A DNA stretch of 64,000 bases from Diabrotica undecimpunctata (lineage: Eukaryota > Arthropoda > Insecta > Coleoptera > Chrysomelidae): positions 2,046,001 to 2,110,000 of the forward strand of contig NC_092812.1 of NCBI RefSeq assembly GCF_040954645.1, written 5' to 3'. The notes under the pieces were generated by a model. That model searched no databases. It saw nothing but the letters and a program-made list of their open reading frames with translations, and was not told where the DNA came from. Both the position numbers and the translations under genes were made by a program. This document shows, piece after piece, positions 1 through 10,904 of this stretch (the stretch's first letter is position 1; every line of letters begins with the position of its first letter).

Positions 1-1078
1 CTTCTCCGCCAATCCTGTCAGTTTAAGGCATGCTCCTCCTCCAAACCTTTTGATTCCATCGCTCTTCTAATTCCTTCATTCCATGAGCGTCAAGTTTTAC
101 CTCTTTTTCTTCTTCCAGGGGGGCATCCATTTGTGAAGTTTTTGGGGCCAACGTTCGTCAGGCATTCTCAATAGGTGTCCAAACCATTTTGAACCTCTTT
201 TTTTCTATTCTGTCAATGACCGTTTCTGTAGCGTTGGTCTTCCTTTCCTGGCTTGATGTTCTAGCACTTCTTCTGAAATAATCCATTTCAGCTGCTAACA
301 ATCTTCTCTTCAGGTCTGCATTGACAATTGTCCATACTTCAGAGTCATAACAAAGAACTGATTCAACCATGGTTTGCCCTATTCTTTTTTTGTTCCTTTT
401 TGAAATGTTGCGATCCCACCATAAGGAGTTCAGACATCCTACAATTTTACGTCTCTGAGTAATTCGGTGTTTAATTTCGGTTTGTCCCAAGCCATTCTTA
501 GCAATGAATGCACTTAAATATTTAAATTTTTCCACTTGTTTGATTTCCACGTCCTCGTCGATGAACACTTCAAACCTTGCATCTGAATTGATAACTAAAT
601 ATTCTGTTTTCTTCATTCTGACTTGTAACCCACATTTTACATATTCTCTGTATAGACGCTTTGTCATAAATTCTAGATCATAAAAATCTTGAGCTAGGAC
701 GACTTGGTCATCCGCAAAGTTCAGGGAGAACAGTACGTCATTTCCTATGGGGATTCCCATTCTCAGGCAGTTGTTTTTCCAATTATGGAGGGCTGCCTCA
801 ATATATAAATTAAACAGTGAGTGTGACATTATGCATCCTTGTTTTAGTCCTTTAGTTACTTTTATTGGCTCTGATAGTCTATTTCCGATTTTTAGGTAAG
901 TAGTGTTCTCCCTGTATACTTCTGTAATTATTCCTAAAAGGTATGGACTAATGTCGAGTTGTTGCCACAATTTAAGTCTTGGAACTGTATCATACGCCTT
1001 TTCTAGGTCGATGAAGGCTAGATGTACTTTGGTACCAACTACTATTCTTTTTTTTATTAATTGTTGGAGTATAAACAA
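1..1078 (-). mobile_element. LINE reverse transcriptase, C-terminal two thirds (decayed)
   Basis: A 306-codon open stretch (1078 down to 158) carries the palm of a non-LTR retrotransposon reverse transcriptase: motif A FIDLEKAYD, motif B GLKQGC and motif C FADDQV in place of the usual YADD. After 158 the tail of the polyprotein continues in another frame to base 1, so there is a frameshift and the element runs off the window. The endonuclease half is absent. Jockey/RTE-like by general appearance; the clade is not certain. It lies antisense to the host gene, upstream of the first visible exon. Confidence 0.85.
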
Positions 1079-1084
1079 GTTATT

Positions 1085-1155
1085 AGTGCAAGATCAAAGA
1101 TCAAAGATTCAAACGTCAATAAACTTATTTTAACCTTCAATTGTGGCTTATTTCC
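1085..1155 (+). repeat. Retroelement terminus remnant shared with two other sites
   Basis: The stretch with AACGTCAATAAACTTATTTT followed by TTGTGGCTTATTTCCATT recurs at 52285-52345 (same strand) and inverted at 45632-45700. In the 52 kb copy it follows a hammerhead-like hairpin, so I take it as the end of a Penelope-like element. Here the hairpin part is too decayed to fold. Confidence 0.5.
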
Positions 1156-1334
1156 ATTAAAATAGTAATTAGGTCTTATCTCTGTCGTTGGCTCGGTTGG
1201 TGTTTCTCTTCTTCTTCTTTCTTTTTAATGACTGCTCGGATGTAATTGTGAACACTATTCCATCCCTCCGTACTTCCAGTCATCTTCACGATCATCTCTC
1301 TTACAGTCACAGGGTTCATACCTATTTCTTTCTC

Positions 1335-2140
1335 TGTTTGATGGGTGAACCTCTGCACGGGCGACATCCCAATGAGGTCAGTCAAGACGATATCGACAAT
1401 ATAGCGTCGAACTATTTGCTGACGTCAGGAAAGATGTTCCCTGAAACAGAAGATTCACTACTGGCCATTCAGGATCAGGTTATACAAACCAAAAATTACC
1501 TGAAATATCTCGTCAAAGACCCTCAGGTCCAGAATGACAAATGCCGATATGGATGTTAAGCTCAGGAAACCATCCAACATCTTACCGGGGCTGTCAGGCA
1601 TTTGCTGCAACTGAATATAAGGAACGGCACGACTCAGTAAGAAAGATCATTCATCAAGAGATAGCTATCAAACTGGGACTTCTTCAAACAAACCATCTTC
1701 CATATTATCAATACGTTCCTGAGAGTATACTTGACAATGACAACTACAAGCTATACTGGGACAGCACTGTGCTCACAGAACAAAGAGTGGCACATAATAG
1801 ACCAGATCTCATACTAGTTAATAAACTAAAGAGACAAACAACATTAATTGATGTGGCGATACCCAACAACAATAATCTTCGTGTTAAACAGAACGAAAAA
1901 ATCGCCAAGTACAGGGATCTGGAAATTCAAATACAAAGACAGTGGAGAATGGAAAGTACCCAGACAATACCTATTATTCTCTCTACTACTGGAGTAATTC
2001 CAAAGAAACTCCTAGAAAACATAAAAAAGCTAGGTCTGAATGAACATCTTTACAAGACTATGCAGAAAGCTGTAGTACTCTCAACGTCCAGATGTGTACG
2101 AAAATTTTTGGGAGATACTCCAACATACCAAGCCACCTAG
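1335..2140 (+). mobile_element. LINE 3' end with restriction-like endonuclease (R2/R4 type)
   Basis: Two overlapping frames (1335-1559 and 1560-2140) join through a frameshift near 1555. In order they hold a thumb-like segment (FPETEDSLLAIQDQV), a CCHC knuckle (KCRYGC ... HLTGAC, split by the frameshift) and a PD-(D/E)XK-like endonuclease (RPDLILVNK ... TLIDVAIP ... EKIAKY), then STTGVIPKKL and a stop. This order (RT, CCHC, restriction-like endonuclease) is established for R2/R4/NeSL-type LINEs and differs from the AP-endonuclease LINEs elsewhere in the window. 5' truncated, with one frameshift. Confidence 0.8.
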
Positions 2141-2214
2141 GGCTCGATAACACGGAAAGAGTCCCACCAGAGCTCAATCCTTTTGATACCGTAGGTATCT
2201 GGGATGAATGAATT

Positions 2215-2490
2215 TTCCCCTTAAATGGAGTGTGAGCTGTATGACTAAATCTGGGATACTAACACTCAAAAGCAAACTTAATTCCAAGCAGATAGTAAAA
2301 GCAATAAACACATACGCAATACCACTTTTCACATACTCATTTGGCTTTATAAAATGGTCGAATACGGAAACTGAAGAACTAATTAGACCAAATAGAACCG
2401 TGATAACTAAATAGGCATCAACTACCCCAAATCGTACATCCAAAGCATGACACTACCACGCACACAAGGTGAGAGAAGAACATCGGGTTT
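2215..2490 (+). mobile_element. Fragment of a second R2/R4-type LINE (RT thumb region)
   Basis: A short open frame includes LKSKLNSKQIVKAINTYAIP and FGFIKWSNTETEEL, then HPKS-like and LPRTQG-like motifs in a shifted frame. These match the segment that normally precedes the piece at 1335-2140, but here it lies downstream of it. It is therefore a different copy or a rearranged part of the same one. Confidence 0.65.
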
Positions 2491-2539
2491 TGGAAATATA
2501 ATTCACTACTTAAAGATAAAAAACAGCAAAAAACAAAGA

Positions 2540-2915
2540 CAAAAATATATAGAGCAGCAATTAGACCAGTGATAGCATACGTAGCGAAAGTAATATGTCT
2601 TACGAAAATAGACATAAAGAAAATAAAAATATAAATAAAAAGTAAAATATAAAGAAAAAGTAAGAATTATTAAAAGCAAAATGATAAGAATAAACAGCCC
2701 AATAAAGCCCGATCAAGGAGAATATAGAAGACTAATAAAGCATGAAATAAGAAATAGAAATATAACCGAAGGTGAAGACATAGTGAAATTTATTAATCCA
2801 CACAGACTGAGATGGTTTGGACACATACAAAGAAGAGAAAAAGATGCACTAATAAGGAAGATAACAAACCTGAAACCAGTAATAAACAGACCAAAAGAAA
2901 GACATGTTCGCATGT
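2540..2915 (+). mobile_element. LINE C-terminal tail fragment
   Basis: A 79-codon frame (2681-2920) contains the LRWFGHIQRRE motif and a following RPKER stretch. This matches the C-terminal tail of AP-endonuclease LINE polyproteins (RRLxWxGHxxR). The bases before it (2540-2680) look like the preceding RT tail in broken frames. No intact domain. Confidence 0.65.
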
Positions 2916-3425
2916 TTTAAATAACATTTTTGACGATTGACCATTTTTCATATAAATCCCACTAAAATATTTAATAATATCAGATACTTTAATTTTTAAC
3001 TATCAACGAAAATCTAATATATGATTGCATGTATAAATTTAATGGTAATACGATATTCACAGATAGCGCCGCTAAGTACCTCTTTGTCGATAAAAATGTT
3101 TACATAATAAATATGTGTCATGTTTCAATGATATGTGTGGATTATGTTCTTGCAAATACGTAACTTTAATATTCCGATTGACACAGCGGAGCAGTAAAAT
3201 ATTATACATAAAGATGTTGTTAAAGATATCTTTGCTTATTTGGTCTATTAGGTATTTGATAAAATTACTGTCTACACAACTTGGCAACTCAGCCAATGGA
3301 TATAATGATAGAAAACTGTAATTTATATTAGGGTTTGAAAATATTACAGAGTCATCATGTAGAAATCTACGATTAAGTTAAAAAAATTACCACAGTAGTA
3401 TGTCGCAGTAGAGCCATCTCTAGGA
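2916..3425. other. AT-rich intronic DNA, nothing recognised
   Basis: About 500 bases with only short chance frames on both strands. No motif, terminal repeat or RNA gene was recognised. Confidence 0.5.
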
Positions 3426-3429
3426 TCAG

Positions 3430-4390
3430 AAACAAATTAATCGAGGGTGAAGATCAACCTTAAGTTAAGTTTCAATAGCACAACTCTGTCTGATATGGGC
3501 ATAAATCCTATTACTGCTTTAGCTATTTCCCTTTTTACTATTATCGCTACGTCATTTCTGTTTCTTGTTGTGTCGTCTCCAGAATAATAGATATTATGTT
3601 CATCTATAATTCTTATTCCAGAATTTGGCCATCGAACTTCACTGCATCGTCATTTTTCGAATAGTATTTGCTGCTTTGCCTGCTTGGTACATGCTTCGAA
3701 TGTTCCACGTACCGATCCTTTTAATTTTTGGGACATTATTGGCTGACCGGGGGATTCTTAGTACCCTCTCCCCACTTAAGGGGTGCTCGGGACTGAGGGC
3801 CGTTTTGTTTTGTATTTTTAGCCATTATGGTGTCCTGGGGATATCCTTACGGATCTTTAATGTGGTAGTCATCCCGTGGCTTTTTAGATCTCAATGCCGT
3901 TGGCTAATTTAGCTCTTCCGTCTTTGGAGTCAATTTCTCAGCTCCAGGGCAATGAAGTGCCCTACCGCATGTCAGTTCTTCTACCCGTAGCTGTTGACCA
4001 ACAAATGGGGGATTATTTTTACCGGTAATCATTCGGTCACTTCGCAGTATCACAACCGGTTAAATCATAATTACTGCCTTTGATTATTCAGTATCAGACT
4101 GGTAAGGAGATTTTTCTGTACCGCTCCGATCCTGTAATGACATAACTGCTGCCTTATGCCATGCTCTCAGTTGATCCGCGGGTGTTTATTTGGCAAAGTC
4201 TTATTCACACCTATCCCATATATCTGTAGGGCGTATCCTATCAGCCATTGCGACGCGCCGTGTTAAGGTTGAGAACTAACCCAATCCGAGTGTGTTTTCC
4301 AAGAAGTACTGAAGAGCCCCTACTCAATTCAGAACCCCTCCTTCTTGGAAACTACACCGGCACGGATTGTTTTTAGATTTACATAGACAA
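3430..4390 (-). mobile_element. 5' part of an AP-endonuclease LINE
   Basis: Reading down from about 3735, the minus strand gives the start of an AP-type endonuclease: IGTWNIRSMYQAGK, a frameshift, then SEVRWPNSGIRI, YYSGDDTTRNRNDVAI and PISDRVV. GTWNxRSMYQAGK is the usual opening of this domain in beetle and other insect LINEs. The 650 bases before it (3740-4390) are noncoding and GC-richer than the flanks and should be its 5' untranslated part. About 80 bases of it (near 4180-4260) are echoed at 10330-10400. The element is cut off in the endonuclease. Confidence 0.7.
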
Positions 4391-4637
4391 CGAGGTTTCT
4401 CTCTTTTAGACCTTTTGACGTCACACACAATTTTTCCAGCTTCAGTTTTTCTCCTTCCATAATTAATATTCTTCACTCTTCATTCTTTTTTATTTACTCT
4501 TTTCTGTCCTCCACATTGGTTTAAAAGGCTTTTTATTCCTTTTTCGTTTGCCTAAAACTTCTCTGCTGTTCATCATCTCATCAATTTTTATCAAGATTCT
4601 ATTCAGGCTGTGCGTCATTTATGTAATTTTCAGTGAT

Positions 4638-5296
4638 TTATTGTAGGCATCCTTGTTCAGGATCTTCACTCATTTCAACTAAAGTTTTATTAGGTCTACA
4701 TATTTCTGAATTTTCAAAATAATATATCATAATATTATTAATTTCGGTTGTCCCATGACTTGAGTTTTCTTTCGCAGCTATTTCTTCTAAAAGAGTTTCT
4801 CCTCATAAAATATCTTTATCACTCAAATGTATGTCTTTAACTATTACTCCTAAAGACAGTGTCATTGTATCAAATTCTGGCAATGAATTGGATAAGTCCA
4901 GGATTGTTAATTGTTTCAAACTGTGACTGAAAATATCTTTTATAGGTTTTGAAACCGGTTTTAAAATGAATCCATTTTCTTCGCTACAAGGAAGTTCGTA
5001 CTCTTCCATTCTCTGCGATGTGTTTGGATAATCATGTGAACAGTAGGCTAAAAATAACGGAAATTGTTACTGTTATATTCTGATCGACACTAGAGTCATG
5101 AAAGTATTTATATAATGATGTTATAATATACTATGAACTCACCTTGACAAAGAACTTCTGGCGTACTGTATGGGACCATTTTCAAAGGAGAAGTTGTCAC
5201 AAGTAGAGGTGATGGTTGATGACAGTCTTTCATTTCCAAACTTTTTTGCTTGTTATTGAGGGCCAAATCTAGAAAACGTTTGCTCCGATAACTCAT
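4638..5296 (-). pseudogene. Two-exon ORF of unknown family, one in-frame stop
   Basis: ATG at 5296 opens a frame to a consensus splice donor (AAG|GTGAGT) near 5145. A second exon starts after an acceptor (CATCGCAG) near 5015. Its reading frame passes through one stop at 4803-4805 and then runs a further 54 codons to a stop at 4638-4640. A second donor-like site at 5634-5642 suggests an upstream noncoding exon. Short, hydrophilic product with no domain I recognise. It may be a dispersed multi-copy gene or transposon gene caught in the intron; the stop argues that it is dead. Confidence 0.45.
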
Positions 5297-5896
5297 GTTT
5301 GTATAAAATAATAGACCTCAGTTAACAGAATGTAATAATATAATGTAATAAAAATGTAAAATTATGGTCTATGAAATTATCAGTCTTTGTTCAAATTTAT
5401 TATTTTAAACCAAAAAACTAAAATAGTAGGTCTAACAATCAAGAAAGAAAAGTTCATAAATCAGTACAAAACATGTAAAATATCATGCATTCACTGTGCC
5501 ACAGAATAGACAGAAAATCTCGTAAATTCGATATACGAAGTTTACTAAACAACTATAGTAAATATAACCTTTTTAAAAGGTTTTCGTAAACATACCACTT
5601 AAAAACGAAGGTGTTTTGTCATTAGATATTGAACTTACCTGTCTTTTATTGTTTTTCTAAGAGCAGCAATACAAACTTCACTTGAAACAAGGAGTACAAG
5701 TACAACTTATATGCGTGGTTTTCTTATTAAACATGAAGAGCTTACTGATATACGTGGTTCTTTTTTTTACTCAATAGAAGGCAGCACGACGCAGAAAGAT
5801 TTATTCTGACAACTGTTCAAGGTGAAAGAAGAGGTTTTACATCCATAGAAATAAAAATATAATTTTGGTAAAAAATTGTATATACGTGGTTTTCCA
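5297..5896. other. AT-rich spacer with three TACGTGGTT-like repeats
   Basis: No gene seen. The motif TA(T/C)GCGTGGTTTTC or TATACGTGGTT occurs near 5711, 5750 and 5881, just before the fold-back composite starts. It may be the outer edge of that element or an older repeat. Confidence 0.35.
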
Positions 5897-5928
5897 ATTA
5901 AGGCGACGATATGTTAATTTCATTCTAA

Positions 5929-6740
5929 AGGTCGTGGCATATTATCGTGCACGTTGCGTTTCCAGCACATAGCGTTTAGTTTCCGAAAAATATCATTTAA
6001 ATGGTTTTAAATATGAATAACGCACACTGTCCGAAACATAGCGTTTCAGACACTTAACGTTTCCGTTCAGTATATTTGAAAACAATATTTTACTGATGCC
6101 GACGGCTACGTAACGAGTCGTAACCGGTCGGTAAGGATAATGTGAATTAGATGTCCGTCGTTTTCCCCCCGTTATTTATTTAGGTATTTGTTTGATTTTG
6201 ATACAGAGTATTTAAAAAAATAATTTTCAAGGCTATTTTGTCATTTATGCATGTGTTTTTATTGCTTTGTGACAATTAATCAACGAAGTGACAAACAATT
6301 AGGACTTTTGTACTCTTCTTTTTAAAAATACTTTTTGGTTTGATATGTATGGCTTCGTTAAATGTAGTATTTTGTTTTTTAACTGAAGGTGAGATTAAAT
6401 TTAAAACATATTTAAACTGAATCCTATTCATTCTAAAATATCCATAATATTTTTCATCGTCATCAATTAATTCTCTGTATAAACTCCAGTATTCACATTC
6501 CTTCTTCCTTTGTCTTAGCATTGGATGTACTTCAAACCTTCTTTTTAACACAGTTTTTCATTCTTTATCGTTAAGTAGAAGAGCAATTGCACATAATTTT
6601 TGTCGAGAAAAGCGAGATCATATCTTCACCGAACCAAACTAAAACGTTCTATGTATGAAAATGTGAACGCGCAGCCCAATTGCTGGAGTGGAAACGCTAC
6701 GTGCCGGAAACTATACGTGCACGATAATATGCCGCGACCT
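5929..6740. mobile_element. PIF/Harbinger element, non-autonomous, exact ends
   Basis: Terminal inverted repeats of about 26 bases (AGGTCGTGGCATATTATCGT against AGGTCGCGGCATATTATCGT) differ at one base. A TAA duplication flanks both ends (5926-5928 and 6741-6743), as expected for PIF/Harbinger. Length 812 bases. The interior keeps only a piece of a transposase on the minus strand. Subterminal GCGTTTC-like motifs occur near both ends. It is inserted inside a repeat unit of the fold-back arm: removing it rejoins the unit. Confidence 0.85.
6276..6551 (-). pseudogene. Harbinger transposase (HARBI1-like) N-terminal remnant
   Basis: A 91-codon frame begins MLKRRFEVHPMLRQRKK and includes YYGYFRMNRIQFKYVLNLI and KQNTTFNEAI. 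This pattern (RRxxxVHP, FRM, TxFREAI) is the typical N-terminal part of HARBI1-like nucleases. The DDE catalytic core is missing, so the copy cannot act in cis. Confidence 0.75.
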
Positions 6741-7497
6741 TAAATCAGTCGACAGTCATAACTCGTGGGTTTTCTAGGTCGCTGAATACAAATAAGATAA
6801 CGACGTTGGTCTATGAGCTACCTGGTGCCCCAGGGTAGACCTCGTATCCTGGAGTTTTTTTTTTTTTTTATTAAAAATCAGTCGAATTTCAATACTTTTC
6901 CAGATCGCTGAATAAAAATATCATGACGGCTATTATCTAGCTTGAAGTGCCCAAAGTAAACTCGTCTTCTGAAGTTTTATGTTATTTTCATATTTTAAAA
7001 TCAGTCAAGTCATTACTTGGCGTTTTTTTGGGGTTGCTGAACACGAATATTATAACGGCGATGATCTCCAAGGTATCTGGTACCCAGCGTGGACTTCGTA
7101 TTCTGAAGTTTTTTGTTGATTTGTTATTAAAGTTTTTTCTTTATTTTTATTAAAATATGGTATCTAATAAGAGTTAAAATATGATTTCTTGAATATAAAT
7201 TTTTTAAACTATGTCAGAAAAAAAAAGATCAACAAAGAATCGAATCATATAAATAATTTATTTCTTCCTCATATTCTTCTGTATCAGATAATCGATTTTG
7301 TTCATAGTTTTCCACATTTGTGCAATTTTCACCCAGCAAAATTTTTACGTAAAAAATTGCAAACCAAGCCATTTTTTCTATATCCGCATTTTTATATTAG
7401 AATCAGTGATTTTCATAATATTTTGAAATAGGGGAGAAAACAACGCAATTTAACTATGTAACTTGAATGATATCTGTTTACTAGTACGTGTGAGAGA

Positions 7498-9808
7498 TAG
7501 GGATGGCGGTTTTTGACAAAACACCGGTTTTCGGTTATACCGTTTTTTTTTTGCTTACGGTTTAACCTGGCGATTATAACCGGCCAAAAAAAACCGGTTT
7601 TTCCAAAAACCGGTTTTCGGTTTTTTTAATCCAATAGTTACAAAGTTACATTTACAATGCACTTAAGTTTGCGATAGGTACTTCATTCGACTCGATATCA
7701 ATATGATCAAAATTAGTACTATCGAAAGAACATCAATATCAATATAAATAAAACACAATTTTTAATAAAATCATTTTATTCTATTAATTATTATATTTAT
7801 TTATTATTTTATTATTAATATATATTTAGTGATTATTATTAAATATAATATAGCGTAAGATTAATAAATACATATTGCAATAATATACAATAAAAGAATA
7901 TGAAGTAATATTTTAAGTAAAAAAGTATAGGTTAGAAGGTTACAAATAGTTTATATTATATGAAATAGATTTAGCATTATGTTGGCCAGTATTTTTCATA
8001 AAGCCTATTGAGAAAAACTCGTTCATATATATGTTGGTCGGTTAAGCGGCTTCTCTCATCTGACACAATATCATTCAATGATGACACCAGTCTCTCTGAT
8101 GCCTCCGAACTTCCGACCAACGACATGTATTTTTTTAGCTATAAAAGCCAAGCCTGGCATACAGGTTCTGTTTTGATCCCAGAATGAAAACGGATCACTT
8201 GGCAGCAAAGGCCGCTGCAGATATAGAGTCAATTCATTTGAAAAAGAACTTTGAATCTGTGTGTCCTGAGAACTTGAACTGAAACCACTGTTCACCAACT
8301 CCAGATCGTGTGAAGACCAAAGAGGATTTGATTTTAAACTCACTTTGGCCTTTTCATTCTGGAAAGAGCAGGAAGGAGAAAGTTTTCCGATTTCGGTAAG
8401 GTACGTCCTAACTTCCGAGCCTAAATTGGATGTGACTGTCTCCACTATATACGGATTCAGATATAGTTTTTTGAACCTCGGGTCCGTGATTGTAGTATGG
8501 CAAAGCAGGTGATTTCGTAAAAGCTTAGTGCCCCTCTCTTGAAGGCTAGTTATAAGCTTTTGGCATAACTTTTGAGCTGTACTAAGGTTTGGCTTGAGGT
8601 TTTTAAAAATCTTTCGATAATAGACACAAGGGGGATAACAAGGCTAGCACTAATGTACTGGGAACCTGAGATCTCCTTTATGGTCTCATCGAAAGGCGAT
8701 GAAATGCTTACAATTTCAGTGATTAATTTTATATCTGAACCAGAAATCATCCTTGGTGCTTTTTTAATCGAGAGATCTGGAAATATTGCAGCTATATATG
8801 GGAACATTAGTGTGAATCTTTTAAGCATATGGTAGACAGAACTCCATCTGGTTGTAGTCAGATGCAGAGAGCAGTAAACCAAAATTATTATACTACTGCT
8901 CAACAGAGAGCGCTAAAATAATTCAGGTTCTATTGTCAATGAATATAATGAGAGTAGAATATAATATGCAATTATTGTATTTAAATAATGATGCAAATTT
9001 AATTTACCATTTAAAAACATATTCCTCTAAAATACCCACAAATTTTCCTCTCCTCCCAAACCCAAAAAATTCCCCACCACAACCATTTCAACTTATAAAA
9101 ATTTCCCAGACTCTTTCAAATGGGATTTAAAAAAAAATAATATCAACATAAATATTTTACTTAAAAATAAATTGAATAATGCAATTCATCTTTTATTTTT
9201 ACTACCATCAAAAAAAATTATCATGTATTACTTTTAACATGTTTGTATATTTGTATAATAGGTACATTTTAACACATTTAATACTTCCTGTATGGGTGTA
9301 TCGTTTTGAAAACGTAGGGAAGTCCGTGGAGATTAGTATTCGTAGTCGGTAATTCGATATTTATAGTCAGAACATTATTTTTGGTAATCAGAAACAGCCA
9401 TTCACCCACTTTCAATGTCAAGAGTCAAGTGTGAAAAATAGATTATGTACCAGATCACTTCTTATTTAAATATTATGATTACAAATACTTTTTCAACGAA
9501 ATATAATAAAACTTAATTGTTTCTGGATGATGAGAGTTTGCACTTTCAGTTTGCTTCTGTATTTATAAAATAAAATAAAATTTGAATTGTGGTTTTGTTT
9601 GGAATAATTACTTGAAAATAATAATTATGATTGGGATCCAAAATAATACCTAACCTAATCCTAATCACCGTAAAAACCTAATAACCGGTTTTTACTTTAA
9701 AAATTAAAAACCGGTTATAACCGGGACAAAAAAACAACCGATAAAACCGGTTATTGCGAAGTAAAAAACCGGTTTTCGGTTAAAACCGGTAGGTCTTTCC
9801 CATCCCTA
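7498..9808. mobile_element. hAT transposon with 8-base target duplication
   Basis: Both ends read TAGGGATGG pointing inward, and an exact 8-base duplication GTGAGAGA flanks the element (7490-7497 and 9809-9816), the hAT hallmark. Subterminal zones (7524-7625 and 9680-9795) are packed with AACCGGTT-type palindromes, likely transposase binding sites. A broken transposase lies on the minus strand (7985-8903). The stretch 8904-9660 has no recognised coding sequence. It occupies the centre of the fold-back composite. Confidence 0.9.
7985..8903 (-). pseudogene. hAT (ZBED-like) transposase, C-terminal half, frameshifted
   Basis: Three pieces in different frames run from 8903 downward. The first has TTRWSSVYHMLKRF and ISASLVIPLVS. 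After a one-base shift near 8560 the second has TDPRFKKLY and DPFSFWDQNRT. After another shift near 8130 the hAT dimerisation region ends near 7985 (ERLVSS, RSRLTDQHIYERVF). TRWxSxYxML and the C-terminal dimerisation block are established hAT features. The N-terminal zinc finger and first catalytic part are not seen. Dead. Confidence 0.85.
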
Positions 9809-10304
9809 GTGAGAGAATGTATAAGAGCACATGTAAAAATAAAAGGCGGGAACTGCTACTGGGAAGATTATTATGTATCACCTGGCACTTCATCAGCTTA
9901 AAAGCGCCAAATTTAAAAAATAATGTTTTGCATAATTTTTTGTAGTTTTATATAAAGTTTCATGAGGTATTCTGAGGTCATTTATTAACGAAATATTCAT
10001 GTTCAGCGACCTCTAAAATCCTCGAGTAATGACTGTCGACTGATTTAAAATGAAATTAATATAAAACTTTAGGAGATGAGGTCCGCCCTGGACACCGAGT
10101 AGATCAAGGACCATCGTCGTTATCATATTCGTGTTCAGTGATCTCGAAACCCCTTGAGGAATGAAATGAGAATGAAATTAACATACTCCAGGTGACGAGG
10201 TCCACCCTCGCCTAATTAGCATGTTGTGACTGGCTATAAGGGATTTGTGTATGTGTATATGACGATAGTATTTAATTAAGAAATCTACAGTAAAGGCTTA
10301 ACTG

Positions 10305-10400
10305 GAGCCCCTATACCATATACTCATTTGATTATAGGGTGTTTATTTGGTTATACTTTATTCACACTTGTCTTAGATGTCCATGTTACGTCTCCTGTCA
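10305..10400 (+). repeat. Copy of LINE 5' segment also found at 4180-4260
   Basis: GGGTGTTTATTTGG followed by TTATTCACAC and CCTGTCAGTCAGTTG parallels GGGTGTTTATTTGG, TTATTCACAC and CCTATCAGCCATTG at 4180-4260. Both lie in the same orientation. Probably a short leftover of the LINE whose 5' end is at 3430-4390. Confidence 0.45.
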
Positions 10401-10540
10401 GTCAGTTGATAAAAAACATATTACTTTTTAAAATCTTATTAGAAATACTTGAGAAGTAAATCACTAAATATCCTATGAGTTTTAAATAAATTAGTTATTA
10501 AGTATGCAATATAATATTTTATCTTTTTACATTTTTACAG

Positions 10541-10718
10541 GAAATCAATTATAACAAAGCATCAATGTTTTTGGATGGAAAGTACGTCGTTCCCACTGGT
10601 GCCGGTTTACCACTTTCTCTTACAGCCACAGGAACAGCATCGATTAATATTAAATTATTTGGGTCACTTGCATCAACAGGATACTCAGCAGATAAGGAAT
10701 TTGAACTTAACCTCACAG
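10541..10718 (+). CDS. apolpp: Apolipophorin-like lipid transfer protein, internal exon 1 of 5 in window
   Basis: The exon follows a pyrimidine-rich acceptor (TTTTTACAG) and ends before GT at 10719. It encodes 59 codons plus one base, starting EINYNKASMFLDGKYVVPT and containing LPLSLTATGTASINIKLFG. This matches the middle (DUF1943-type) region of insect apolipophorins, where a target for lipid is framed by beta sheets. The protein is the precursor of the two non-exchangeable apolipoproteins of haemolymph lipophorin. The dangling base joins exon 2 to give an Ala codon. The upstream intron fills the window back to base 1. Vitellogenin or another large lipid transfer protein is the main alternative. 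Confidence 0.85.
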
Positions 10719-10904
10719 GTATTTCTTATTTTTATTTATTAAACAAATAATTTAAAAACATTTTGACATTCTATATTGTCTATCTCAAAGTTCAATAGTA
10801 CTCGTTTCGTCTCCACAGCAGCTACAAAAAGCGAGAAAACTACGAAAACACTATGTTAGGCAATACTTGATTAACAAAATTAAGTGCTCTTCAATTTGAC
10901 TTAA

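Larger units (their letters stand above)
5897..10217. repeat. Fold-back composite with tandem-repeat arms
   Basis: The left arm (5897-5928 plus 6744-7135) and right arm (about 9950-10217) are inverted copies of a unit of about 125-130 bases. Landmarks are (G/A)TCGCTGAA and AATCAGTCGA. The left arm has just over three units and the right arm just over two. The outer ends match in inverted orientation (AATTAAGGCGA at 5897, TCGCCTAATT at 10207-10216). A Harbinger element interrupts the left arm, and a hAT element sits in the centre. The remaining centre (7136-7489 and 9817-9949) has no gene. The form recalls FB-type fold-back transposons, whose arms are also tandem arrays. Confidence 0.65.

Noticed and set aside
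3625..3912. 95-codon plus-strand frame
   Set aside because: It is antisense to the endonuclease start of a LINE on the minus strand and has no protein-like features.
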